This document shows, one piece after another, positions 47,166 to 59,310 of a stretch of DNA of 64,000 nucleotides. The number at the start of each line of letters is the position of its first letter. Position 1 is the stretch's first letter. Both the position numbers and the translations under genes were made by a program. This DNA is from Chromobotia macracanthus (lineage: Eukaryota; Chordata; Actinopteri; Cypriniformes; Botiidae), in contig JAZGTH010000019.1 of NCBI GenBank assembly GCA_036877525.1, forward strand, positions 3,972,501-4,036,500, in the 5' to 3' direction. The notes beneath the pieces were generated by a model. The model worked only from the letters and a program-made list of their open reading frames with translations, made no database searches and was not told the origin of the DNA.

Positions 47166-50129
47166 ACTGCATTCGTGTCCAATAAAAATTAATGCATGAG
47201 GGTTATGATAATCCATTTGCTTATAGTTCTGTAATTAATGTAGTTAGGTATAGAACTAATTTTAATTGACGCATAAGCCCTTCTAAACAACATAAGGTCA
47301 TTATGACCTTTTAAATACAGATTTGACCTAACAAATCAGACCCATTTCTAAGCACATATAAGAAATGAATCACGCAGTCTACAGACATTTGTAATGTCAC
47401 CGCCAAAATGAAAAGGTAATTGCTCAGAGGACGCTTTTTTATATCTTAAGACACTTAATGGAGTTCCCAGTTATGGTTCATTTAAATATCAATTTGTTTC
47501 CGATGTGATGTGAATTTCATTAGAGGATACAGTTGTTGACAATGAGAGTACAAAGTTGTGACATTTACGTAAAACGTTTCAAAAACGTTTATTGCAGGTT
47601 TTGGACCACAGGTTTGTAACGTTTTTCTTATTGTAATCTCTTAATGAGACACTTATGAGATTACTAGGGTCTTTTTCTTAGAAGAATAATCTGAAAAGCA
47701 GACCAGTGAAATTCATTTGTGATTTATTCATATTTTTTGGAGCTAAGCGCAAGGACCTGTGACCAAATACTACGATTTATATAAACACACCCACAAGGCC
47801 CTCTAAACACATGTATGCTGTTCAGGATACACACTGTAAAGACTAAATAGCTCTATTAATGTGAGTACTGTGATGGAAAAACACTTATCTCCCCAATCAT
47901 TGTCACCCAGTTCTAACCACCGGCTCACACACAAGCTCACAATAGATGTGTGTAACCAAGAGGAAAAGATTGAAAACTACCGGCAGGTTCCATTGTGTCT
48001 CATCAATGCCATAAAGTGTCCTCAAGGACCAGAAATGGAGCAACACGTCCACACAACTTGTCTATGATGACCATATGACCTCTGTATTTTCTTGCATGGA
48101 GCCTTACCTTACTTCTCTGTCAACTGCTAATTTCCCAGTAAACATTTAGACGACTAGTAAAAATACTTCTGTTTTGCATTATTGCCTAATTTTCACAAAA
48201 TTTCCATTTCAAATTATATTACCATCATAACAATTTAGGTAGAAAGTTGAATTAGAAGTTCATGTAAATTTTATAATAATATTTGGGACGTTTGTTTTAA
48301 TGATAGCATGCATTCAAGCTTGCTGTCATTAATGCATTCATCACATCTCTTTCCATCTCTCTCTCTGTATATGTTTAGATATACACTTAATTCATGTGTT
48401 TGTGTGTGTTCTGTTTGGTGTTTAATTTTAATGCCATATTTAAGATCTTAAATGTGGGGAGATTGCATTTATGAGCATTAGCAGTTGTAAGCATATGGTT
48501 CAGGCTCTGAGTTGTCCTCATGACATTTAGTAAGAAAATATCATGCTTTGCTGAACTGGCTGGTCAAGTCTTAGACAAACAACATCCCTCCTCTGGTTCC
48601 AAATGACAGATTTTTACAATGAGAGATCTGGCACGCATAAACAGATGCAGATACTTGTAAATGTGCTGTTGTAAACAAAGAATTGGACATTACAGAGACT
48701 TTTATTACTATTATTACTTGGCATTATTCCATGTAAAGCTTTTGTCATTGTTCAGACTGAAATTAATATTAGATTCATTGTTTATCACAAAGCATTTGAT
48801 GATGTGGCTCTTCATCATTCAAGGTTGGATAGATTATTCTGAAAATGGCAGCTATTGTGCCCCAAAAATGAATGCAACGGGACCAACAAAAGAATATGCA
48901 AAAATAAATAAACAAATAAAAATCTCAAAAGCATTTTATACGATTGCTTTTCCTAATTTATTTATTCATTTAAAAAAAAACTGGATTTTTGAAAATGTTC
49001 CTCTGATTGCAATGAGACGCTAGCGGTACAACTATGTTTCCACCTCATTTTTTCTCTTTATGCTCTGTTCATTTGATGTTTTCCTCTGTTTTCTCAAGAT
49101 CAAATTTCACACTTATAATTCATGGTGGCACAGGCTTGCAAGTGTAGCAATTGGCACAGTTTGGATCGGACCCACAAGTATCGTCTTAGGGGATCTTGTG
49201 TTTTCTGTTGATTTGGATGCCAGATGACACAGAAGTTTCTGAAGTGCTTCTTCTTTCTTGTAGGCCTCAGAAGCTGGCGATATAGATCCAGCTCCTTCTT
49301 TTAGGGATTTGTGGGTATTAAAATTGCATTGTTTTTCAGGATTAATCTGGGACATCCCTGTCCGCTCACTGCTCCTGCTTCGTTGGGGGCTCATTCTGGC
49401 ATATCTATGGGCTGCAGCTTTTCGAAACCTATAATGACTTTATCATAACACAGTCTCATGCCTTTGAGCAGGCCCTGCTTTGGAGTACAGTACGGAAAGA
49501 CTGGCCATAGGGGGCACTAGGAATTGGACTGGTTGGTTTGTGGTCCGGCCGTTGAAACCAAATGTATTCCAGAGAGATCGGGGCTAGTTCTCACACTTTT
49601 TATTCCAGTGAATATTTCTCATGGTAAGATTCTTTCTCTGAGGTCACTATACTGTATATACATACATACATTCATACCTTAAAGTCCTGGCTATGAGAAA
49701 GCAATTATGCTTTTATTACCAACGTTTTTGTTTTTGATAAATATTATGATGATATATACCTATTTAAAGAAGATTAAAAGATGTTTTTGAACTAGGCATT
49801 TAAAACAAACATAAAGAAACAGTGCTAGTTGAATGTGATGTGTGTAAAGAGCTCCGGCCTCCCCTATAACATAAATATATACAAATTTAATGGGACAAAA
49901 TGTAAGATACAATGATTAATCATGGAGTTGGTAACAGAGGCAAGGTTCATTAGCAATGAACTTTTTGAAAACTGAGTGTAATCATCTGGATCTCCATGAT
50001 GTCATTACAAACTTGACCATCTATACATTTAATACTATAAACATACAGCTAAAATCAATATATATAGTTTGCATTGAGTGCATATGTGATACATATAGTG
50101 GAAGATCTTATACTGTTCGTTAAGATGAA
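47166..50129. other. Unique sequence, no gene seen
   Basis: The longest frame in the window (48661-49023, 120 codons plus) is rich in Tyr, Phe, Leu and Lys as expected from AT-rich random sequence, without any domain. The minus frame at 49113-49394 is also unsupported. TGGCCATAGGGGGCAC near 49502 is a partial CTCF-core lookalike. Confidence 0.45.
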
Positions 50130-50570
50130 AGCAGGAAGCGTTTTAATTCGGAATGCTTTGCCTGAGACGTCTCCGATGCCGGTCAGATATTCCTCCACTA
50201 TATGACAAAACACAGCAATTAAGTGTTATGGGTAGAGCAGTATGGTGAGGAAGCTGGGCAGATGCAACCCGGAGGCTGTCATGTTTGTAGGAGGGAGAGG
50301 GTCTCCGGGGGACACGGCGTAGGCGGACCAAATGAACTCTGTCAGGGTTGCGGCAGGCAGTGGCTCTGGGTGAGCATGACAGGCACACAGGCACTTTACA
50401 GGCCCGTCCACAGGGACTACAGCAGGTTGGGCAGGGTTCATGTTGGCCTCTTTGTTTTGAATGGCTCTCACATGAAAAGGTGAAAATGGCAATTAAAAGG
50501 CATGCTAAAAATATGCTGGCAATCCCTCCTCAACCTCTGTCCGCAGCTCCTGAGCTTAAGTAAGCCTGAT
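50130..50570. promoter_or_regulatory. GC-richer island, candidate conserved or regulatory block
   Basis: The most GC-rich block of this half of the window, with frames on both strands that overlap and exclude each other, so coding is unlikely. It includes AGACGTCTC, CGGGGGACACGGCG and, at 50539-50550, GTCCGCAGCTCC followed by GCTTAAG, words that recur in the same order at 57299. No repeat family was recognised. Confidence 0.3.
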
Positions 50571-52062
50571 TTCTGCTCCTGTTTATTGGTTCAGGACTGG
50601 CCTGTTGTCAATTCGCATTGGCTCAGCAATTATCACGTTAATTCTGATCTGGTACGCACACATTCACGACTCTTCAGTTTAACCTTTCTCTGAAAGGAAG
50701 TGCGAGTTTTTCATTAGCACCAACAGCATATGTGTTCAAGAACACAAGGTCTCAGTGAATGAAAACTGTTTAATTAAACATTGTGCTCGTATTTTCACCC
50801 ATCCTACTACCCATAATCCTTTGCAAATACATTTTAATGTAGGGGAAAACATTTCTCATACTACCACACTTTTTCTCAGAAAGAAAACATCACTCTTTTG
50901 GATTTTTTGGTTACGCTGTCACATTTTATCCCACAGACTTCCCTAATAACCACCCTGTTGTCATGCTAATGCGATCATGCTAACTTTATATATGTTTGTT
51001 GTGTTTAAACACTCAGCTAGGCGTTTGCACAATCAAGCTCTGCCTCCACAACTCACCTATTCTGGAAGTGTTTCTGGAAGTGTAAGTTATGTGTAACCCC
51101 TCAGAGAGTGTGAAGATTTTGCAGTCAGGGACAAAGCCATTATTTGCGGTTTTGCAAGAAGAATTTCGAGTTTTGTTGGAGCACCTGTCACCTCTTTTAT
51201 TAAGTCAACACATCCTGAACACTTAAGCAGATATATTATTCATTTGGTTTCTAAAGTGTTGCACTGTTTGTCTGTTCTTTGGGATGTAGTTTGTTTGTAT
51301 CTGGGTCGATACAGTATGACGCTACAGGATGAAAGAACAGACAGGCAGATTACTCATCATGTTTTAATGCTGTTGAGGTGGGAGTACAGAATGTTTTGTG
51401 GGTCCAGGTTTCTGTTAAACCTTGACACGATGAATAGTGAAATGAAATGGGACTATGACTAATGTTGACGTCTGTATCAACAGCTAACCACTTCAATTCT
51501 CAAGAACGTCATTGCTACTAAAAAAGTAACAAGACTAAATATTCCAATTTCATGGACACATACTTCCTGAAAGCGTGTGAGGATAGGAATCCTTCAGACT
51601 GTGAATGTGCGTTAAGACGTTAAAACTTACAAAAAAATCACAAAAAAGTGTAATGAACTTAAAATTATCAGTACAGAATGCTGTGAGGAATACCCATAAG
51701 GCTTTGCATGTGAATATTTTGATTATTCATGCTTGATCAAAGAATAACTGATGGGGAATTGAAATGTGTGTTAATAAGAAGTCTGTGTGTTAATAAGAGG
51801 TTTAGGCTCGTTGTATTATTTATTTTGTTGTGTTGTAAATGATTTCCTGGGAAGTTACCATAGTCTAAGTATAGTTAAGTATAGTCTACATCAGCACAAA
51901 GTTCAGAAACTTTTCATTTGACTTTATGAAGTTTATTCTACAAATATTACATTTTGCTAACTATAAAGTCATCCACTGATTTAGATATTTTAAGGCAATC
52001 AGTTTTCACACTTTTTGTAAATAAAGTTATAATAAGTTAAACCAATGACATATTACAGTGTG
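50571..52062. other. AT-rich unique sequence
   Basis: Short frames (50755-50946, 51244-51462) are unsupported. No transposon was recognised. Confidence 0.45.
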
Positions 52063-52095
52063 GTTAAACAAACAAACAAATAAACAAACAAACAC
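52063..52095 (+). repeat. (AAAC)n microsatellite
   Basis: Eight imperfect AAAC/AAAT units. Confidence 0.9.
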
Positions 52096-53391
52096 ATGTA
52101 CAATTTACTACTACAATTATTACTACAATTTGAAATTCAAATTCCTATTAACACTTAAACGACTGGAGACACCATTCAACACAACCCTATATATAAACAA
52201 CATGAAGGGTTGATGGATCAGTGTCCCCTTAGGTGCATATCATTTTAAAGAAATGCATGTCTTGTTTTTGCCAGGTGAACCTCACAACGGTAGCTTAGAG
52301 TCACCTCAGTCACAGACAGAAAGATCAGAGGTGTACTGCAGTGCCCCAAGAGCAGGTGACAGCTAAAGTTAAAGGTTTATGGGCACAATGGCAGGTGTCA
52401 AAAATGTGTTCCTGGGTGGAATTTTAATCAGGGCTTCTTCATGGCATCTGTCCTCTGGATCTATGAATGTTAAAATTCGATCATATAGTTTATTAAGCAC
52501 AGAAACCACTCTAATTTAATCAATGGCTTTCACAGCCATAGGCTAATTCATTATCAACTGCGCTTATGTGCATTTCAAACATTACAGAGAAACTGAATCA
52601 GTATGCAATATGGCACTGTACCGTTTTCCATTTTATTATATTATAATGTTATACAATGGATTGTCTTAGTTTTGTTAAAACATTAAAATGACTGGTATTG
52701 GTTGGCCCCTCTTGATTTAACTTGCGTTGCAAACTCAACGACTTTAAATTGTAGTTATTCTGTTAGTAATTTTAGAGCTTCTCTTAAAAGCAAGGATTTC
52801 CTATTACAATACAGTTTCATCTTTCTCCATCATCACAATGAGCAAGTTATATTTTGTATTCAGCCTTAACACGGGTAGAAAATCAATATTCATGATTCTG
52901 AAGGCTGAATCGATGTGATACTGCTCTTCCCTGCATTAAAGAGAAATTTTGCATTCACTGTGAAACACTAGCCAAATAAACAACACTAAAGACAGAGAAA
53001 TTTGTTCATGAGACTCTCAACTCCTGAGTAAATGTAACAGAAACTATTTATAAAACGAACAGAAAGTATTTATAAAAATGTTTTTGCACTATAAGACTGA
53101 GTCTTTTTGCTTTTAAACACCTTTTAATGAAAGATCCTCAATTAGCGATGCAATCTTGGTTCGATTTCAGATATCTCATTGGCCCCAGGCATGTTTCTCA
53201 ATGGCCCCGTGCATTCATTCATTGATGCAGATTGTTAATTAATTCATATTCATTGGAATAATTATGTATACAGCCAGTACTGGGTAAATTCAGGAACAGT
53301 CTACAGGAAAGGGCAGAAAAAAGATTCAATCCCTTTTGGACATGGCATTTTAGAGCATTTTAGAGTCAAACACTCTTCTTATTTTATGTAT
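52096..53391. other. AT-rich unique sequence
   Basis: No gene or repeat was recognised. Confidence 0.45.
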
Positions 53392-53799
53392 GTATTACAG
53401 TAACTGTTGGAACATGGCTGTGGGGGTTTGCTGCCATTCAGACACAAACACATCAGTGACGTAATCAAGTAGTCACATAGAAGCAGAAGGGCCTGGACCA
53501 AAGTCTGCATTCCAATTATAACAAAGGCTTTAGTGAGGTGTGCAGTCCAGTCAAGTTCCTCCACACCAGACTAAGTAAATGATTTCTTTGTGGACCTCAT
53601 TTGTACTGTAGCATAACAAGGGCCCTGTCCAAGCACACAATTCTCAAAAATGTCATTGTCTAAACTCAGATCGTCTACACTGGAAGACAAATCCTAACCA
53701 GGGTGGGACCTAGGTCCTATTCTTAACTTAGCTGGGGTTTAGACAAACCTGGTCAAACCTTTAATTAGATGGGTTGTCCACATACTTTTGGCCATTATG
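53392..53799 (-). pseudogene. Internally deleted Tc1/mariner transposase relic (second copy)
   Basis: The plus-strand right edge GGGTTGTCCACATACTTTTG then GCCATTATG (53771-53799) is the reverse complement of a Tc1-type left end. Read on the minus strand, after about 190 bases a region with GCTTGGACAGGGCCCTTGTT leads to EELDWTAH (about 53535-53560) and then words like LVSEWQQTPTAMFQQL with frameshifts, down to 53392. Most of the transposase is missing and the right terminal repeat is not found. Confidence 0.75.
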
Positions 53800-56700
53800 T
53801 ATTGGCAATACAATGTGGGTGTGTCCATAAAACGCAAATGAGCAGTGACACTATGCAACAACTACCAATGGGAGTGAAGAAAGTGGAGGTCTCCGTTAAG
53901 ATGCTAAAGTCGAGTGTAGGCAAGACTAAGGAGAAGTTAATGTTACTGTAAGTGATTTTACTGTTGTGAGATGCTGTGATTCGTCTCACGCCCACACGCA
54001 GATATAATAAAACAAATTATGCATGGAAAACCGTGTCAGCATTTTGAGTAAATTTGATTTATGCATTGAAAATCATTCATGTTATAATGTATTGTGCAGC
54101 TGCAATTTATATATAAACGCTTTCCCCTGCAGAATGTTAATTCCTTGTCTAAATAGAATGGTATCTTATTTTATTTTTTAATGGCAATATATCAGACTTT
54201 CAGATGTTACGATCAGACAACCAATACAGTAACAAGGGATGCCTATTACCAACCAAAAGTGACCCCCAGGGATAAAATTGTTGAAAAAAGAAAACATGGA
54301 TTTATTAAATGTATTAAACATCTTAAATATGTTCTACATGCTGTGCATGATTAAGAACAGTTGGGTGTTGTATGTGCAATGTGTATGTGTGTGTACAATT
54401 TCTGTTGTATGTGTACATAATAGTCAAAGCCCTGGAACACTCATAATGTGTTTGTTGTTGTTTTATTCTGTGTGCATAATTTGTGCCTCAAGACATTGAA
54501 GTTAAAACACAACTAGCACTTAAAATGACCTTGTTGTCTTGTTTTGTTCACATTAGATGTTCAACTGTTTACAGGAATGGAAGGCATCTTATCTCCATAG
54601 CCTGCAGAATTTCATTCTTGTGTGGTAATTGTTAAACACATAACCTCAGTTTAAGGTTGTGAGTGCTTGTGTGTTTGGTGGTAAGTCTTCTGCAAAAACA
54701 CAATGAAATCAGTCTGCTGAAGTTACGGCTTCTAACCAGTGATAGATTGGAGGGTGAAGTAAACACATCAAATACAGCAGTTCTTTCCTCTGTTCCGAAG
54801 AGATGTTGTGTTTGAGAACAGATGAATGTACTATAGCAGTAAATGACAGCTGTAGGCATCATTACTGCATGTCTTCCTGCATGCTGCAGTTATATTTTTT
54901 AGATTGTTGTGCTTTTTTAGGTTGTACTAAAAATTGGGTAAAATGTTGTAACTATATTATAAAGCAATTTATAAAGTATAGCTAATCGTTAAGTCATACA
55001 TATGAAGCAGTTACGATTATTTATACAGTTATGGATATTTTATATATATGTAACAGAATGTCATTAATCTGTAAGCTCAAATAAATGTTTTATTGAATCA
55101 TTTCATAGCCATATTTTTATAAACAACTTGTTTGGCAGTCGAATTGTTAATAATTCAATATTATCATAATGATTTATTAACTCTGATAAAGCACATATTT
55201 CTGGCATTCTCATTTGGGAAGTACAGCATTCAGAATGCACAAACTATATTGAATGGCCCTGAAATGTTTGGTTTAGGGGTGTTAAGTTGTAATACATAAA
55301 CATTTTAGCAATTACAGAGATAGCCACTTGTGTTTATGACACCAGAATCACCTTTCTATAGTAATGTCTATTCACAAGCCAATACACTGCAGCCAAATAG
55401 ATTTGGATTGGTTGTCTCTCTCTCTTTGAAAAGCTCCAAATAGCTTTCTTTTATCATATAACCAAACGTTGCCTGTTGTCTTTTAGAATCACCCTGCAGA
55501 GAATGACGTAATAAAACAAGGTCAATATGCATCTATTTGAGATGTGTGTTTGGTGCCATCTCAAAGAGATACATTTTATATGTATATGACATGGCACATT
55601 TATCTAATACTGTTTTTAACTTTAATTGCCCAAAGCAGCTATAAAAGTGAGCAGTACTAACTTGTGCCCTGGGATTTAGTAGTGAAAGAAGAAGAAGTGT
55701 AAGTGGGCAGTGTGAGTGTAAATGCTTCAGAAAGCAGTGCTGTTTCTTATTGTATGGCACATATTTGTTTTGACACCTACTTGAACACTGTATGTGTTGT
55801 TTTAGCATTTTAAGTCAGTTTTGACCCTTTTCACAGTCACAGTTTCACCTGTTTCTCCAAGTATTCACACCTCATTTCAGTGAGTCGCTTCACCATAAGG
55901 AACGAGGAGCTTTCCAAGAAGGAGTGTTGCAAAGAGGATCACATTTTTTTAACCTGACAGAACCTGTCAGTGAGAAAAAGTGTGAGTGGAACTAGCCATT
56001 CTCAAAATAAAAGCACTGAGGGCCAAGAAAGGATGTAAGAGAGGCCAAGAAGTCTCTTAAATAGCTTCAGAGCTCCACGACAGAGATGAGAGAAATGCTC
56101 ACAAGCCAAAACAGTATGTACTTTTTACCATGTACTTCTTACTTTTCATCTGTTTTGTACAGAATGGTGGCAGGAAGAAAGCCTTTGTTAAAAAACCCCT
56201 TCATATCACATCTCAGCTTGAGTTTGCCCAGAGGCATCTGACAGTCGACACAATGGGGAGGGTTTCTATGGTATGACTAGAGCAAAATTAAACTTTCGGG
56301 ACTCATTGCTATGCACTGTTCAGTATAAATCTAGCCTTTTGTAGGATGTGGAGAATGTCTCTTCAGTGATTCATTGTTATTGCAGCATCATGCTTTGGGG
56401 CATGTTGCTCTCCACCAAGAATTGGACAATCTCATTAGATTTAAATTAAGTAATGGAGCTAAATGCAGAATACGTTTTTTGAGGAAATAATGGCTTGTAA
56501 GTGACTTAAAACCAAGAAAAGGTTTGTGTCCTAGATTTCCCCAAAGTCTTTATCTCAGTCCAAATAAGCTTTGTGAAGTGACTTAAAAATTGCTGCTCAC
56601 AATTGGATAACATCCAACTTCACGGTACTAAAGCAGTTTTGGGCTAAGTGTGTTTATAAATGTGAATTGTCAGTTAAATACACAAGTCACAATTGTATGC

Positions 56701-57399
56701 TATTACATACAGCAGGGCTCATTTTTGTCATGAAGTGCCTTGTTAGTCATGTTAATGCTATCCTAATATTAGCCGAGTTTATGTATAACAGTTTACTAAT
56801 GCAATGCATGAACTTTAATTGACACCAAGTCTTTTGTTGTCAACATTGTTGCACCTTTTATTGCGCCTGGTGGTCACCTGTCCATTCTTCTTACCTTTCC
56901 CTTCCTCCTTACTTTCATTCAAGTTGTTTTCTGGGACATTTGAGCGACGGCATCATTTCTCACTGCCTAATCTTGACACCCCCAATTATTGCTGCTCCTG
57001 TCTTCTAAAGATTAGTCAAAAGCCTCAATGTCCTGAGGCAGGTCATATTTTCACAACCCTGTCAGTTTCATAGAGCTATATCTCAGCGTAAGGTCAGCCA
57101 AAAGCCACATACTGAAAGAGAAACAGGCCTGGGGTTAATTGAAAAACTTTGTACCTGGAATCTTCCTCCCTCTAGCACTGCAACCTAGGTCCCAAGTGCT
57201 GCAACAACCCAGTAGGTGTTAAAACCATCATGCCACTTAATGGGATCCTCTTCATGTAATGTGAAAAGCTTTTAGCAGGACACCTTTTCAAATGATGTGT
57301 CCGCAGCTCCTCCAGGCTTAAGATGAGCCTGCCTTAGCAGTTCTGTGGTCTGGAGTAAACTGGTTTTGATAAGACAAAAAAAGGACAGTGAGCAATATA
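53800..57399. other. AT-rich unique sequence, no gene seen
   Basis: Several short frames (54278-54499, 54632-54862, 55533-55808, 56819-57073) lack domains. A CTCCCTCTAG acceptor-like site near 57174 is followed by only about 13 open codons before a GT. GTCCGCAGCTCC at 57299-57310 starts the word pair shared with 50539. Confidence 0.4.
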
Positions 57400-57740
57400 A
57401 AAAATGTCAGTTTACATGACAAAACGGTATTGGGTGAAACGATTTTAACAGGGCATTGTTAGAGCGGCGTTTTGCTGCCGCCATGCCCAATAAAGCTAAA
57501 TAAAAGCGCAGATAAAACAGGGCGAATGGAATGCGATGTCGCACAGAGCGGCAGGGGAAGCAGCCGCTGATCTATGGGCTCTATTATAGCCGTGTTTAGT
57601 GACACAAACGCTCTCTCTTGCTATTCCTTTCACCCTTGAAGACTTCGGGGAGGGTGTGTGTGCCATTGACCCACAGAGTGGAGCTTTTCCTCCCTTCCCG
57701 AGACTGAATCTTATCACTCACCAGGATCATTTCACCACCA
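57400..57740. promoter_or_regulatory. GC-rich candidate conserved block
   Basis: This stretch is unusually rich in CpG for its surroundings and includes AGCGGCGTTTTGCTGCCGCC (a near-dyad around 57463-57482), CCAATAAAGCTAAATAAAAG, GCAGATAAAACAGGGCG and GATGTCGCACAGAGCGGCAG. The frames on the minus strand overlap and lack domains. The combination of GATA-type, CCAATAAA and GC-rich elements without repeats makes it the strongest compositional candidate for a regulatory element. Confidence 0.38.
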
Positions 57741-58039
57741 ATCACCAGGGGCAAAAAACAGTAAACAGTAAACAGTAATGTAGGAGAGCTAAATATTTCA
57801 CCGACATAAATCAAAAAACAAAGCAAAATATGCAGTTCTGGATATTTAGTTAACTTTTGTGTTCCTTAAACAAATGGGTTCCCTAAAGAAAGTGATTTGT
57901 GAGAAACGCTGTTAAAAACAAAAACAAACTTTTTTAAATATTTGCTAGATGTCTGTTCTATGTGTGTGTGTGTGTGTTGAAAAAATATTGTGTTTATAAA
58001 TATTGTGCACATAGTTCAGGCTATGTAAATAGGAGATAA
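57741..58039. other. Unique sequence with short tandem words
   Basis: 57755-57778 holds three AACAGTA units. (TG)8 lies around 57961-57978. No gene is seen. Confidence 0.5.
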
Positions 58040-58260
58040 ACAGAAAAATTAAGTGGAACAGACCGACCACCATAACACAATAACACTCTTGTAGCCAATC
58101 AGCAAGAGGGAGTGTATGTGCCAGCTATAAGCCATTACCTTTGTAGAAAAGTGTGTTTGTAATTTTGAGAGTGAAGCAGTGAATGGAGGTGTGTGTTTGT
58201 TTGTGTGTTGATTTCATATATAAACATAATGTTTTCAGTAATTGCTTACTGCACCTTTAA
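58040..58260 (+). mobile_element. Probable cyprinid interspersed repeat, right part
   Basis: The order GACCGACCACCATAACACAA, AGCCAATCAGCAAGAGGGAG, TTTGTAATTTTGAGAGTGAA and the end GCTTACTGCACCTTTAA match a repeat I recall as frequent in cyprinid genomes. TTAA lies at 58257-58260. The left end is not identified. Confidence 0.45.
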
Positions 58261-58786
58261 AGTCTAAATAGTAGACTGATTTTATTTCCTCATGTTATTT
58301 CACTCTTTTCCTCCCAAAATAAATTAATCATGCATGACTGCAAATGCTGCAGCCTGCTATATATAAAACATTATATAATATATATCATTATATATTATTA
58401 AGAAATATTATATTTTGGTTTATAAAGTATTTCACATATATTAAATAAAAGCATATTTACCAGTGAGGGTTGCTTTAAATTAATAAAAAAATAATAATAA
58501 TAACTTCATAAAAAAATTCACTCGGGTAGCTTCTGAAACACAAGAATCGATTGCTCAAAGCAAAGGTTCATTTTGTGTATCAACCAACATGTATAATAGA
58601 TGTTTTCTCCTGTTGTACATGTCCCATAGATGCAGTTTAATTCGATCCACAGATGTTCACAGCTTTTAGATTTCTGTTCACTCCACATGTGTCTTCTCAG
58701 ACCAGCCATGATGGATGAAAGCCTCTCTGAGCTGGGCTAATAGCCAGATGACTCAGGCAAGTGCTTCACCCAATGTCACTGTGTCT
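58261..58786. other. AT-rich unique sequence
   Basis: AT-rich dinucleotide-like stretches occur around 58360-58420. The minus-strand frame 58518-58709 is unsupported. Confidence 0.5.
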
Positions 58787-58861
<75 letters not shown>

Positions 58862-58917
58862 GTCTATCTGTCTATCTATCTATCTATCTATCTATCTGTC
58901 TGTCTATCTGTCTGTCT
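58787..58917. repeat. (TATC)n microsatellite with TGTC interruptions
   Basis: About 30 tetramers: pure TATC for the first 70 bases, then mixed TATC and TGTC. The long Tyr-Leu-Ser frames are repeat translations and not proteins. Confidence 0.97.
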
Positions 58918-58929
58918 CCCCTCTGTTTG

Positions 58930-58990
58930 TTTGTCCTCTGGGAATCAAACCCATGGCATTCCTCTATCTGCTGAGCTACAGGAAGACCAG
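58930..58990 (-). mobile_element. Truncated tRNA-derived SINE, head only
   Basis: On the minus strand the sequence CTTCCTGTAGCTCAGCAGAT then AGAG gives box A (58962-58978) and GGTTTGATTCC gives box B (58941-58951), spaced more tightly than usual. After box B comes directly the GACA/GATA-type repeat, so the microsatellite sits where the SINE body should be. Confidence 0.7.
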
Positions 58991-59006
58991 GCGTCTGAGT
59001 GTGTGT

Positions 59007-59310
59007 TTAGATGAAACTGCCCATGTGTGACAGTGAGAACCCGAGAGTCTGGACCATGGCACTGCCCATCACAGCCTGGTGCCATAACTCAATTTGCATA
59101 CTGAAACAGCTCATCAGCTGAGGCGTGGGTGACCACCAGAACCCAGACATAACCTTCCTCACCAAACTAACCCTGCTGCTCTCATCAGTAGTCATGCAAG
59201 CTAGCCGCATGCTCTTCAACACATACACAAAACAAGCAGGCAAATCTCGCTGCGTTCAACAAGTCTCTATGGCTCTTTCATGCGTGGCTTTATTAAAGCA
59301 TGTTTGATAC
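59007..59310. other. Open-frame-bearing block of unclear nature
   Basis: Opposing frames (minus 59007-59243, plus 59125-59307) are both open. The plus frame shows C-ending codons (ACC TTC CTC ACC), which is more coding-like than elsewhere, but there is no domain, start context or acceptor. It could be a decayed pseudogene, part of a repeat or a regulatory block. An octamer ATTTGCAT lies at 59092-59099. Confidence 0.25.

Noticed and set aside
48661..49023. Longest open frame (120 codons, plus strand)
   Set aside because: Tyr/Phe/Lys/Leu-rich composition follows AT-rich DNA; no domain, no splice logic, no ribosomal start context and no neighbour that would give it meaning.
50143..50563. Coding exon in the GC-rich island
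   Set aside because: Open frames on both strands and in several phases exclude each other; none has a domain or matched splice sites.
53334..53353. Right terminal repeat of the second Tc1 relic (CCTTTTGGACATGGCATTTT)
   Set aside because: Orientation and sequence do not match the inverse of the left end; probably chance.
58715..59030. Repetitive Tyr-Leu-Ser proteins
   Set aside because: They are translations of the TATC microsatellite.
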